DNA from: Stenotrophomonas sp. 57
Lineage (GTDB): Bacteria; Pseudomonadota; Gammaproteobacteria; Xanthomonadales; Xanthomonadaceae
NCBI RefSeq assembly: GCF_030291075.1
Contig: NZ_CP127407.1
Location: 3,160,001 to 3,224,000 of the forward strand
Direction of reading: 5' to 3'
DNA length: 64,000 nucleotides
Of the stretch, positions 26,118-33,087 are shown piece by piece. The number at the start of each line of letters is the position of its first letter. Positions within the stretch are counted from its first letter, which is position 1. Made by a program: the position numbers and the translations under genes. The notes under the pieces are model-generated. The model was not told the origin of the DNA, made no database searches, and saw nothing but the letters and a program-made list of their open reading frames with translations.

Positions 26118-26295
26118 GCAGGGCTGCGCCCTGCACCCGCAGATGCTTCAAACCAAGGCAAAGGCAACAGCAAAAGCATGCTATCCGTGGCATGGCGGGG
26201 TGGGTCCGGTTGCGGGAGACGCCGTGAACCCATCCGTGGGGGCTTGGCCGCGGCATCCATGCCGCGGACACTCCCGCAACCGGACCCACCCCGCC
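26118..26295. repeat. Two-stem palindromic element, copy B, with tail
   Basis: Outer arms 26194-26218 and 26271-26295 are a perfect 25-bp inverted repeat. The inner hairpin CCGCGGCATCCATGCCGCGG lies near 26248-26267. The conserved one-sided segment (here in the opposite orientation to copy A) is at about 26219-26247. The tail at 26118-26180 holds a terminal hairpin GGCAGGGC..GCCCTGC and GGCAACAGCAAAAGC triplets. The gene-free stretch 26104-26627 is filled by copies B and C, a central hairpin and a SMAG-like palindrome. Confidence 0.8.
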
Positions 26296-26331
26296 TTCGA
26301 CAGTTTCCTGCGGTCTGTTGGACATGCCGAT

Positions 26332-26372
26332 GGGGTCAGATCCGTTTTCCTGCGGAAAACGGATCTGACCCC
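26332..26372. repeat. GGGGTCAGATCCGTTTTCC hairpin
   Basis: A perfect inverted repeat of 19 bp arms with a 3-nt loop, positioned between copies B and C of the two-stem element. A nearly identical hairpin sits in the same place between copies E and F (55722-55761). Confidence 0.8.
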
Positions 26373-26398
26373 GATTTATTTCGATATCTGACAGATTT

Positions 26399-26424
26399 CA
26401 TCCACGCATGGCGTGGATCCACCC
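26399..26424 (-). repeat. Degenerate SMAG-like palindrome
   Basis: ATCCACGC / GCGTGGAT arms with GTGG in place of the GTAG head. Same stem as the palindromes at 8953 and 28989. Confidence 0.5.
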
Positions 26425-26444
26425 GATCGCGGAAATCTGTCAGA

Positions 26445-26618
26445 GGTGGGGCGGTGTGGGTAGGCAGGACCGTTGGCGCCATGGATGGCGCCATCGAGCC
26501 CCCAGGGACGGGTTTACGGCGTGTCCTGCCTACCCACACCGCCCCGCCAACCCACGGAATGCCCGCTTTTGACGTTGACGTTGACGTTGCTTCGGCAGGT
26601 GCAGGGCGCAGCCCTGCC
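26445..26618. repeat. Two-stem palindromic element, copy C, with tail
   Basis: Outer arms 26445-26470 and 26523-26548 match at 25 of 26 positions, but their sequence differs from copies A, B, D and E. The inner hairpin is TGGCGCCATGGATGGCGCCA, also different yet self-complementary. The conserved one-sided segment CCCCCAGGGACGGGTTTACG is at about 26499-26518. The tail carries a GACGTTGACGTTGACGTTGC triplet tract and a terminal GGGCGCAGCCC hairpin. Confidence 0.8.
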
Positions 26619-26627
26619 GAACAACCT

Positions 26628-26894
26628 TTACCTCAACTGGCTGTCCTTGCTGCCACGCCGGTTGTAGCCGGCATGCGCCTGTTCTTCGTCGTCACGCGCC
26701 TGCTGGCACGCCACGCACAGCCGGACACCGGGCACGGCCTGGCGCCGCGCCAACGGGATCGGCGCGTCGCATTCCTCACAGTGTTCCAGACCGGGGCCCT
26801 CGCGCAGCTGCCGCCGCGCGCGGGCGATCGCATCGTCGACGGTGGCGTCGATCTGGTCCTGGACCGCGCCGTCTCCCGCCCAACCGGTGGCCAT
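26628..26894 (-). CDS. DksA/TraR-type zinc-finger protein (YbiI-like)
   Basis: 88 aa. The N-terminus MATGWAGDGAVQDQIDATVD closely resembles E. coli YbiI. A C4 zinc finger is formed by Cys39, Cys42, Cys60 and Cys63 (CEEC..CVAC) with the family's APIPLARRQAVPGVRLC between. DksA relatives bind RNA polymerase through the secondary channel; short YbiI-type members have no established role. The second ATG (26894) is chosen because GGAGG is six bases before it; the ATG at 26900 abuts GGAGG directly. Confidence 0.85.
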   Translation of the reverse strand: MATGWAGDGAVQDQIDATVDDAIARARRQLREGPGLEHCEECDAPIPLARRQAVPGVRLCVACQQARDDEEQAHAGYNRRGSKDSQLR

Positions 26895-26950
26895 GGCCAT
26901 CCTCCGCAGGTGTGTCGCCTGATATGGGGACGATACACTGCGCCGCAAAC

Positions 26951-26974
26951 GGTAGCGCCGGGCCGTGCCCGGCG
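26951..26974 (+). repeat. SMAG repeat
   Basis: GGTAGCGCCGGGCCGTGCCCGGCG: GTAG head followed by a 9-bp stem, between the YbiI-like and DUF2058 genes. Same subfamily as 16201 and 38295. Confidence 0.75.
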
Positions 26975-27000
26975 GGCGTAGCGGCCGGTTCAGCCGCGCC

Positions 27001-27558
27001 TTACCAGACCAGGTCGTCGGGTACCTGGAACTGGGCGTAGTAGGCGTCGTCCTCGGCGTTGCCGGTGGAGATCTCAGCGGTCGAGCCCGGCTGGCCGTGG
27101 TCGACGATGATCGCCTCCGGGGCGCGTTCACGTACCTTCTCGGCGGCGGCACGCGGCAGCAGGGCGTAGCCGTCGCCGTGGGCAACGATGACCAGTACAC
27201 CGACCGACAGCGCCTTGCGCAGCTTGGGGTCGATCAGCAGGGTGCGGATCGCTGCGCCATCGCTGAAGCGATACTCGTCATCGCCCTTGTGAGGCACGGC
27301 ATGGGCGCTGATGATCTGCCGGGCCTGGGCTTTCTGCTCAGCCTGACGGGCCTGCGCATTGCGCTCGGCAGCCAGCGCGCGGTCACGCTCGACCTTCTCG
27401 GCACGGGCCCGCTCGGCCTCGCGCTGGACCTCGGCCGAGGTCGATTCGGCCTTGCCCTGGCGGGCCTTGGCCTGCGCGCTCGCGGCGGCGCTTGCCTGGG
27501 ACTTCTTGGCCAGGCCGGCCTTGAGCAATTGTTCCTGCAGCGCGTTGGGCTTTGCCAT
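27001..27558 (-). CDS. DUF2058 family protein (YaiL-like)
   Basis: 185 aa. The N-terminus NALQEQLLKAGLAKKSQ begins a long charged Lys/Glu/Ala/Gln-rich coiled-coil (to about residue 95). The C-terminal domain has the DUF2058 blocks INAHAVP-like (ISAHAVPHKGDDEYRF) and LVIVAHGDGYALLPR, ending in DAYYAQFQVPDDLVW. The family's function is unknown; related nucleoprotein/polynucleotide-associated annotations exist. It is divergent from the YgjP-like gene. Confidence 0.85.
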   Translation of the reverse strand: MAKPNALQEQLLKAGLAKKSQASAAASAQAKARQGKAESTSAEVQREAERARAEKVERDRALAAERNAQARQAEQKAQARQIISAHAVPHKGDDEYRFSDGAAIRTLLIDPKLRKALSVGVLVIVAHGDGYALLPRAAAEKVRERAPEAIIVDHGQPGSTAEISTGNAEDDAYYAQFQVPDDLVW

Positions 27559-27620
27559 GGTCGATGTGTACCGCGTGTAATCTTGGATGCCCCATTCTAC
27601 CGACGCCCCGCCGCCCCTGC

Positions 27621-28121
27621 ATGGCAGTCCTGAAGTACCTCACCGGCTATCCCGAACCCCTGGTCGCCCAGGTCAGCGAACTGCTGGCGCAGGGCAAGCT
27701 CGGCCCCTGGCTGCAACAGCGCTACCCCGACCCGCACGAGGTACGCAGCGACCGCCAGCTGTACGACTACACGCAGGACCTGAAGGACCGCTACCTGCGC
27801 AAGTCGGTGCCGCTCAACAAGGTCTGCTACGACAACACGCTGGAAGTGATCAAGCATGCGCTGGGCACCCACACCGCCATTTCCCGCGTGCACGGTGGCC
27901 GCCTCAAGGCCAGCCGCGAGATCCGCATCGCCACCGTGTTCCGCCAGGCCCCGGCGGCGTTCCTGCGCATGATCGTGGTGCATGAACTGGCCCACCTGAA
28001 GGAAGCCGACCACAACAAGGCCTTCTACCAGCTGTGCCAGCACATGGAGCCGGATTACCTGCAACTGGAGTTCGATACCCGCCTGTACCTGACCGAGCTG
28101 GCCAACCGCAGCCAGCGCTGA
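27621..28121 (+). CDS. YgjP-like M48/SprT-type metallopeptidase-fold protein
   Basis: 166 aa. Zinc motif HELAH at residues 121-125 followed by His131 within EADHNKAFYQL, the DUF45/YgjP arrangement. The upstream block PLNKVCYDNTLEVIKHALGT and the end MEPDYLQLEFDTRLYL fit the family. Peptidase activity is predicted but some relatives are reported with other activities. The start MAVLKYLTGYPE was chosen; the longer ORF upstream runs antisense into the DUF2058 start. Confidence 0.85.
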   Translation: MAVLKYLTGYPEPLVAQVSELLAQGKLGPWLQQRYPDPHEVRSDRQLYDYTQDLKDRYLRKSVPLNKVCYDNTLEVIKHALGTHTAISRVHGGRLKASREIRIATVFRQAPAAFLRMIVVHELAHLKEADHNKAFYQLCQHMEPDYLQLEFDTRLYLTELANRSQR

Positions 28122-28136
28122 CCGGCCGCAGCAGCT

Positions 28137-28142
28137 ACACTG
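28137..28142 (+). promoter_or_regulatory. -10-like element TACACT
   Basis: TACACT begins 15 bp after the YgjP-like stop and 27 bp before the pseudouridine synthase ATG; no clear -35. Tentative. Confidence 0.35.
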
Positions 28143-28168
28143 CGCGCCCCCTGCCCGACCTGCCCGCC

Positions 28169-28867
28169 ATGGAACCGATCCGTCTCGACAAACGCCTGTC
28201 CGCCCTGCTCGGCATCCCGCGCGGCGAAGCGCGGCGCTACATCGAAGGTGGCTGGGTCACCGTCAATGGCGAGGTGGTGGAACAGCCGCAGCGCCCGGTC
28301 GATGACAGCGCGGTGATCGTGGTGGCCCAGCAGGCCAGTGACGAAAAGACCGAACGGGTCAGCATGCTGTTGAACAAGCCGGCCGGTGTCGCCGCTGAAA
28401 CCCTGTGCGCGTTGGTCAGCAGTGACAGCCGCAGCGAGCTCGATGCCAGCGACATCCGACCGCTGCAGCGGCATTTCCACGGCCTGCAGCTGGCCGCATC
28501 ACTGCCTGCGGCCGATAGCGGCCTGGTCGTGGTCAGCCAGGATCCGGCCACGCTGGCGCATCTGCAGCGCAATCTGGGCCGCACTGAGCAGGAATACCTG
28601 ATCGAAGTGGCCGAGGGCGGCCCGGAGCGTGGGCCATGGCTGATGGCACGTTTGCAGCAGGAGGCCGGCGGCGGCAAGGTCAGCTGGCAGAGCGAGCAGC
28701 GGCTGCGGTTCGCCGGCAAGGGGCTGACCGCCAAGGGCCTGCGTTCGGCGGTGACAACCGCCGGGTTGCAGGTAATCGGGGTGCGCCGGCTGCGTATCGG
28801 CCGCGTGGCGCTGGGGCCGCTGTCGCCGGGTCAGTGGCGTTACCTGGGCAGCGACGAGCGCTTCTGA
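28169..28867 (+). CDS. rRNA pseudouridine synthase (RsuA/RluF family)
   Basis: 232 aa. An N-terminal S4 RNA-binding domain (IRLDKRLSALLGIPRGEARRYIEGGWVTVNG) leads to a catalytic domain with LLNKPAG, the region around AADSGLVVVSQD that carries the likely catalytic Asp, and QEYLIEVAEGG, ending in RRLRIGRVALGPLSPGQWRYL. The usual GRLDxxTxGL motif is replaced by a weaker LPAADSGLVV, so the target uridine cannot be assigned. It follows the YgjP-like gene by 47 bp. Confidence 0.85.
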   Translation: MEPIRLDKRLSALLGIPRGEARRYIEGGWVTVNGEVVEQPQRPVDDSAVIVVAQQASDEKTERVSMLLNKPAGVAAETLCALVSSDSRSELDASDIRPLQRHFHGLQLAASLPAADSGLVVVSQDPATLAHLQRNLGRTEQEYLIEVAEGGPERGPWLMARLQQEAGGGKVSWQSEQRLRFAGKGLTAKGLRSAVTTAGLQVIGVRRLRIGRVALGPLSPGQWRYLGSDERF

Positions 28868-28874
28868 GGCTCCC

Positions 28875-28967
28875 GGGTCAGAGCCCTTTCCTGTGAAAAG
28901 GGGGCCGACCCCATCCGTGACGCCCGCCGGGGTCGGCCCCCTTGCCGCAGGCAATGGCTCTGAGCCC
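28875..28967. repeat. Nested GGGTCAGAGCC / GGGGTCGGCCCCC hairpins
   Basis: An outer pair GGGTCAGAGCC (28875-28885) and GGCTCTGAGCCC (28956-28967) encloses an inner near-perfect pair, AAGGGGGCCGACCCC (28898-28912) and GGGGTCGGCCCCCTT (28929-28943). It lies between two plus-strand genes and resembles the other GGGGTCAGA elements in the window. Confidence 0.65.
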
Positions 28968-28988
28968 GGATTGATCCTGCAGATCTTC

Positions 28989-29012
28989 TTCCACGCATGA
29001 CGTGGATCTACC
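28989..29012 (-). repeat. SMAG-like palindrome overlapping the phospholipase gene start region
   Basis: On the minus strand GGTAGATCCACGTCATGCGTGGA: GTAG head and ATCCACG arms. It contains an ATG (28997) in frame with the next gene, which is why the longer start is rejected. Confidence 0.65.
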
Positions 29013-29020
29013 ATCGGGGC

Positions 29021-30586
29021 ATGAGCCTGTCCAAGCCCTTCTGGCGACGCCTGCTGCGCATCGCTGCAATCATTCTCGCTGCGCTGTTGCTGCTGGTGCT
29101 GTCCGGCCTGCTGCTGGCCGACCATCTCACGCCGCAGGCACGGGGCACACCCTCGCAGGTGCTGCCACTGCAGCCGGCGCAGACCCGCATCGACCAGCAG
29201 ATCGTGCCATTGCAGGAGGCCCATCCCGGGCAGTCCGGCGTGGCTTTCCTCAGTGATGGCATGGATGCCTTCGCCGCACGCGCAATGATCACCGCACAGG
29301 CTGGCCGGAGCCTGGACCTGCAGTACTACATCTGGCACGACGACCTGGTCGGCCACCTGATGGCCAAGGCGCTGTACGACGCCGCAGAGCGTGGGGTGCG
29401 TGTGCGCATCCTGCTCGACGACATGAACGCCAAGGACAAGGACGCCTTGATGATGGCGCTCGATGCACATCCCAACATCGAGCTGCGCCTGTACAACCCG
29501 TTCCGCAACCGCAGCGGCATCGCGCGCACGCTGGAGCTGGTGCAACGCGCCTTCAGCGTGAACCACCGCATGCACAACAAGAGCTGGATCGCCGATGGCC
29601 GCATTGCGATCGTCGGTGGCCGCAACATCGGCGAGGAGTACTTCAGCGCGCGTGACGACGTGAACTTCCAGGATCTGGACCTGGTCGTGGCCGGGCCGGC
29701 CGTGCAGCAGGCCAACCGGATCTTCGACGACTACTGGAACAGCAGCGCGGCCATCCCGATTTCCGCGCTGGCGTCCTACACCGATGCACAGTTGCGGCAG
29801 CTGGTGCGCCAGTCGGACCTGGATGCGATGCATGCCAAGGCGCAGCCTTACCTGCAGCGCGTGGCCGAATCACGCCAGCGGCAACGGCCCAGCCCGGAAC
29901 CGCTGCACTGGAGCGCGCACGTGCGGATCGCGTCCGATCCACCGATGAAGCACCGCGACGATGATCGCCGCAGCTGGCTGGTCAGCACGCTCAGCGAGGA
30001 ACTGCGCAGCACCCGCCGCAGTGCGCTGTTGATTTCGCCCTATTTCGTGCCCGGCCACGACGGCGTCGAGGCACTTTCGACGCTGGCCACACGTGGCGCG
30101 CAGGTTGGCGTGGTCACCAATTCACTGGCTGCCAACGACGTGGCGGCCGTGCATGGCGGCTACATGGGCTACCGCGTGCCGCTGCTGCAGGCCGGCGTGC
30201 AGCTGTACGAACTGAAGGCGCATGGCCGGCCCGATGCCAGCCTGTTCGGCAGCAGCGGCGCCAGCCTGCACACCAAGGCATTCGTGGTCGACAACCGCCG
30301 TGGCTTCGTCGGCTCGTTCAATCTCGACCCGCGCTCGGCCTATCTCAACACCGAAATGGGCGTGCTGTTCGATGACCCGGTGCTCGGCGCGCAGCTGCGC
30401 GACGAGTACCTGCGCCTGGCCAGCCCTGCGTACAGCTGGTGGCTGGCCCTGGGCCACAACGATGCGCTGCGCTGGCTGGAACGGCAACCGCCTCCTCACT
30501 GGGTGGAGACCGAGCCCGGTGCCAGCCTCGGCAAACGCTGGACCGCACGGGTGATCAGCTGGCTGCCGGTGGAATCGCAGCTGTAG
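29021..30586 (+). CDS. Phospholipase D/cardiolipin synthase-family protein
   Basis: 521 aa. An N-terminal membrane helix (LLRIAAIILAALLLLVLSGL) is followed by two HKD catalytic motifs: His185-x-Lys187 in HNKSWIADGRIAIVGGRNIG and His417-x-Lys419 in LHTKAFVVDNRRGFVGSFNLD. The long periplasm-facing or membrane-tethered form with these motifs resembles ClsC-type enzymes that make cardiolipin by transphosphatidylation; activity is inferred. The start at 29021 avoids eight residues encoded by a SMAG palindrome. Confidence 0.88.
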   Translation: MSLSKPFWRRLLRIAAIILAALLLLVLSGLLLADHLTPQARGTPSQVLPLQPAQTRIDQQIVPLQEAHPGQSGVAFLSDGMDAFAARAMITAQAGRSLDLQYYIWHDDLVGHLMAKALYDAAERGVRVRILLDDMNAKDKDALMMALDAHPNIELRLYNPFRNRSGIARTLELVQRAFSVNHRMHNKSWIADGRIAIVGGRNIGEEYFSARDDVNFQDLDLVVAGPAVQQANRIFDDYWNSSAAIPISALASYTDAQLRQLVRQSDLDAMHAKAQPYLQRVAESRQRQRPSPEPLHWSAHVRIASDPPMKHRDDDRRSWLVSTLSEELRSTRRSALLISPYFVPGHDGVEALSTLATRGAQVGVVTNSLAANDVAAVHGGYMGYRVPLLQAGVQLYELKAHGRPDASLFGSSGASLHTKAFVVDNRRGFVGSFNLDPRSAYLNTEMGVLFDDPVLGAQLRDEYLRLASPAYSWWLALGHNDALRWLERQPPPHWVETEPGASLGKRWTARVISWLPVESQL

Positions 30587-30589
30587 CGC

Positions 30590-31666
30590 TCACGGTACCG
30601 GACGGCCCTGCGCCTGCCCGGCTTCGTCCAGCGTTTCCACGCTGCGCCCATGCAGGCGCCGCCAGATCCAGCGCAGTGCATGCGGCGGTGCCGACGGCAG
30701 TTGTTCCAGCAGCGCCAGCATGCGGTTCTGGCTGGCGTGGCCATGCCGGCACAGCAGGCTGGCCGCTGCCGCCGCACGGGCCAGGCGCAGGCTGTCGGCG
30801 AGCGGGCCGTCCGCCTCCGGCGCCAACGCCTGGTGCACCGGCTCGGGCAGCTCCCAGGCTGCAGCCACGCGTTGTGCCAGTGGCAACGACCACTGCTGCA
30901 GCAGCTGCAGGGCCAGCGCCGGCTCTACGGTTTCGCCGCGTGCCTGCGCTTCCTGCAGCAACTGCCGCATCACCAGTGCCGAGCCCAGTCCCTGCACCAG
31001 CCCCAGCCACTGGGCGGCGAAAGCGTCGCCGAAGGTGACCGTGCGCGCGTGATCGGCCGCCGCACGCGACGCCAGCAGGGCGTGCTCCCAGATGATCGTG
31101 CTGAACTGCGGAAACACCTCGCACTGCACCTGCATCACCGGCTGCACCAGCACCGCGCTGATGATCTGGCGCACGCCTTCGGTACCGACCAGGGTCACCG
31201 CCCGCTGCAGGCTTTCCACCGGCCGCTCATGCACTTTGTAGGCCGGGCTGTTGGCGATGCGCAGCAGGTTGCCGGTCAGCACCGGGTCCTGGCCGATGAT
31301 GGCCGCCATCACCCGCGCCGAGGCCGCATCGTCGTTCACCGTCTGGATCAGCTGCGGCAGCAGCTGCGGGCGGCGCGGCAGCTGCCGGGCCGCCCAGTCG
31401 CGGTCCTGCAGCGCACGCGCCACCGCCTCGCCCAGCGCCGACGCCTGGAGCGGGGCGGGCTCGCCAGCCAGCCGCGGATACAGCGCCAGCGCATGCAGAC
31501 CGCGCTGCAGATGTGCGGCGATCTCGCCGGCCGGCAACGCCTCGCCCTGCAGGCTGGCCGCAGCGGCCGCCACGGCCTGTCGTGATACGGCCGCCAAGCG
31601 TGACGGTGCTGCCCCGGTCGAGCGCGCCAGCCAGCCGCGCAACCTTCGCCACCAGGCCGGCGTCAT
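30590..31666 (-). CDS. HDOD-domain protein
   Basis: 358 aa. Residues about 90-300 form an HDOD domain (LPQLIQTVNDDAASARVMAAI, DPVLTGNLLRIANSPAY, SLQRAVTLVGTEGVRQII, then WEHALLASRAAADHAR). HDOD proteins usually transmit signals in motility, c-di-GMP or stress networks and lack catalytic HD residues. There is no attached GGDEF or EAL domain. It converges on the phospholipase gene, with only 3 bp between the stops. Partner unknown. Confidence 0.85.
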   Translation of the reverse strand: MTPAWWRRLRGWLARSTGAAPSRLAAVSRQAVAAAAASLQGEALPAGEIAAHLQRGLHALALYPRLAGEPAPLQASALGEAVARALQDRDWAARQLPRRPQLLPQLIQTVNDDAASARVMAAIIGQDPVLTGNLLRIANSPAYKVHERPVESLQRAVTLVGTEGVRQIISAVLVQPVMQVQCEVFPQFSTIIWEHALLASRAAADHARTVTFGDAFAAQWLGLVQGLGSALVMRQLLQEAQARGETVEPALALQLLQQWSLPLAQRVAAAWELPEPVHQALAPEADGPLADSLRLARAAAAASLLCRHGHASQNRMLALLEQLPSAPPHALRWIWRRLHGRSVETLDEAGQAQGRPVP

Positions 31667-31824
31667 CGCCGCCCGCCCTGTCGTTGTGGTGCCCTTGCCG
31701 TCACTGACCGCCCTGCCTCTTCACGCGAATCCGGCCACCCGCCGTCGTCGCAGCATCGGCCGCACTTTCATCTTCTTTAACCGGACGGTCGCCGATGTCG
31801 ACGGCAGCGACCGGGCGAATGGAC

Positions 31825-31830
31825 TAGAAT
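31825..31830 (+). promoter_or_regulatory. -10-like TAGAAT before leucine dehydrogenase
   Basis: TAGAAT lies 115 bp before the ATG at 31945; the leader contains a T-rich stretch GCTTTTTTTGTTTTG near 31868. The 278-bp gap 31667-31944 holds no other feature I can support. Confidence 0.35.
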
Positions 31831-31944
31831 GGCGCCGCGCGACCCGTCCCCCTGCACCGACGACGTCGCTTTTTTTGTTTTGGGACCCTACCGTTCACTG
31901 GCCGTTCGCTGCAGTTCGCCGCTGTTCGCGCCATCGGAGACGCC

Positions 31945-33042
31945 ATGCTATTCGAAACCCTCGCCACCACCGGCCACGAACAAGTGGTGTTCTGCCACAA
32001 CCACGATGCCGGCCTGAAGGCGATCATCGCCATCCACAACACCACCCTGGGCCCGGCCCTGGGCGGCGTGCGCATGCGCCCCTACGCCAGTACCGACGAG
32101 GCGCTGGCCGACGTGCTGCGGCTGAGCCGGACGATGACCTACAAGAATGCGCTGGCCGGCCTCAACGTGGGTGGCGGCAAGGCGGTCATCATCGGCGACC
32201 CGAAGGTGGACAAGACCGAGGTGCTGTTCCGCGCCTTCGGCCGCTATGTCGATTCGCTGGGCGGGCGCTACATCACCGCCGAGGACGTCGGCACCGACGT
32301 CAACGACATGGAAAACATCTACCTGGAGAGCCAGTTCGTGACCGGCGTGCACCAGGTCCATGGCGGCTCCGGCGACCCGGCGCCTTTCACGGCCTACGGT
32401 GCACTGCAGGCACTGATGGCATCGATGCGCTTCAAGTTCGGCCACGAGGAAGTGGGCAAGACCAGCATCGCGGTGCAGGGCCTGGGCCATATCGGCATGG
32501 AACTGGTGAAGCTGCTGCGTGACCGCGGTGCCAAGCTGTACGTCACCGACCTGGACAGTGCGCTGGTGGATCGCGCGGTCAGCGATTTCGGCGCCGAAGC
32601 GGTCAAGCCGGACGAGATCCATGAAGTGAACGCCGACGTGTTCGCGCCGTGCGCGCTGGAAGGCGCGATCAACGCCGATACCCTGCCGCGGATCAAGGCG
32701 AAGATCATCTGCGGCACCGCAAACAACCAGCTGTCGAGCCTGGAGATCGGCGACGAACTGCACGCGCGCGGCATTCTCTACGCGCCGGACTACGCGGTCA
32801 ACGCCGGCGGCGTGATGAACGTGTCGCTGGAGATCGACGGCTACAACCGCGAACGCGCGATGCGCCTGATCCGCAGCATCTACCACAACCTTACCCGCAT
32901 CTTCGAACTGTCGCAGCGCGAGAACATCGCGCCGCAGCGCGCAGCCGACCGCATCGCCGAAAGCCGCATCCTGTCGATCGGCAAGCTGAAGATGCCGCTG
33001 GGCCGCAGCACGCCGCGCCTGGGCAACCTGCGCGGCGGCTGA
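31945..33042 (+). CDS. Leucine/Glu/Phe/Val dehydrogenase
   Basis: 365 aa, the normal length for octameric leucine dehydrogenase. Substrate lysine K67 (TYKNALAGLN) and catalytic K79 (GGGKAV) are present, with the GPALGGVRM block before them. The NAD-binding motif is QGLGHIGMELV, and YAPDYAVNAGGVMNV is the conserved hinge. It deaminates branched-chain amino acids to 2-keto acids in the cytoplasm, which in xanthomonads feed iso-branched fatty acid synthesis. CATCGGAGACG before the ATG provides a ribosome site. Confidence 0.93.
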   Translation: MLFETLATTGHEQVVFCHNHDAGLKAIIAIHNTTLGPALGGVRMRPYASTDEALADVLRLSRTMTYKNALAGLNVGGGKAVIIGDPKVDKTEVLFRAFGRYVDSLGGRYITAEDVGTDVNDMENIYLESQFVTGVHQVHGGSGDPAPFTAYGALQALMASMRFKFGHEEVGKTSIAVQGLGHIGMELVKLLRDRGAKLYVTDLDSALVDRAVSDFGAEAVKPDEIHEVNADVFAPCALEGAINADTLPRIKAKIICGTANNQLSSLEIGDELHARGILYAPDYAVNAGGVMNVSLEIDGYNRERAMRLIRSIYHNLTRIFELSQRENIAPQRAADRIAESRILSIGKLKMPLGRSTPRLGNLRGG

Positions 33043-33087
33043 GCCTGCAGGTGTCGCGCCGGGAGTCTTCCCGGCGCGACCGATGGC

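Noticed and set aside
26118..26618. CRISPR-like array of repeated units
   Set aside because: The repeats are palindromic elements with differing arms and no regular spacers, and no cas genes are present.
31868..31885. Possible attenuator/terminator in the leucine dehydrogenase leader
   Set aside because: There is a T-run but the preceding stem is only about 4 bp, too weak to support.
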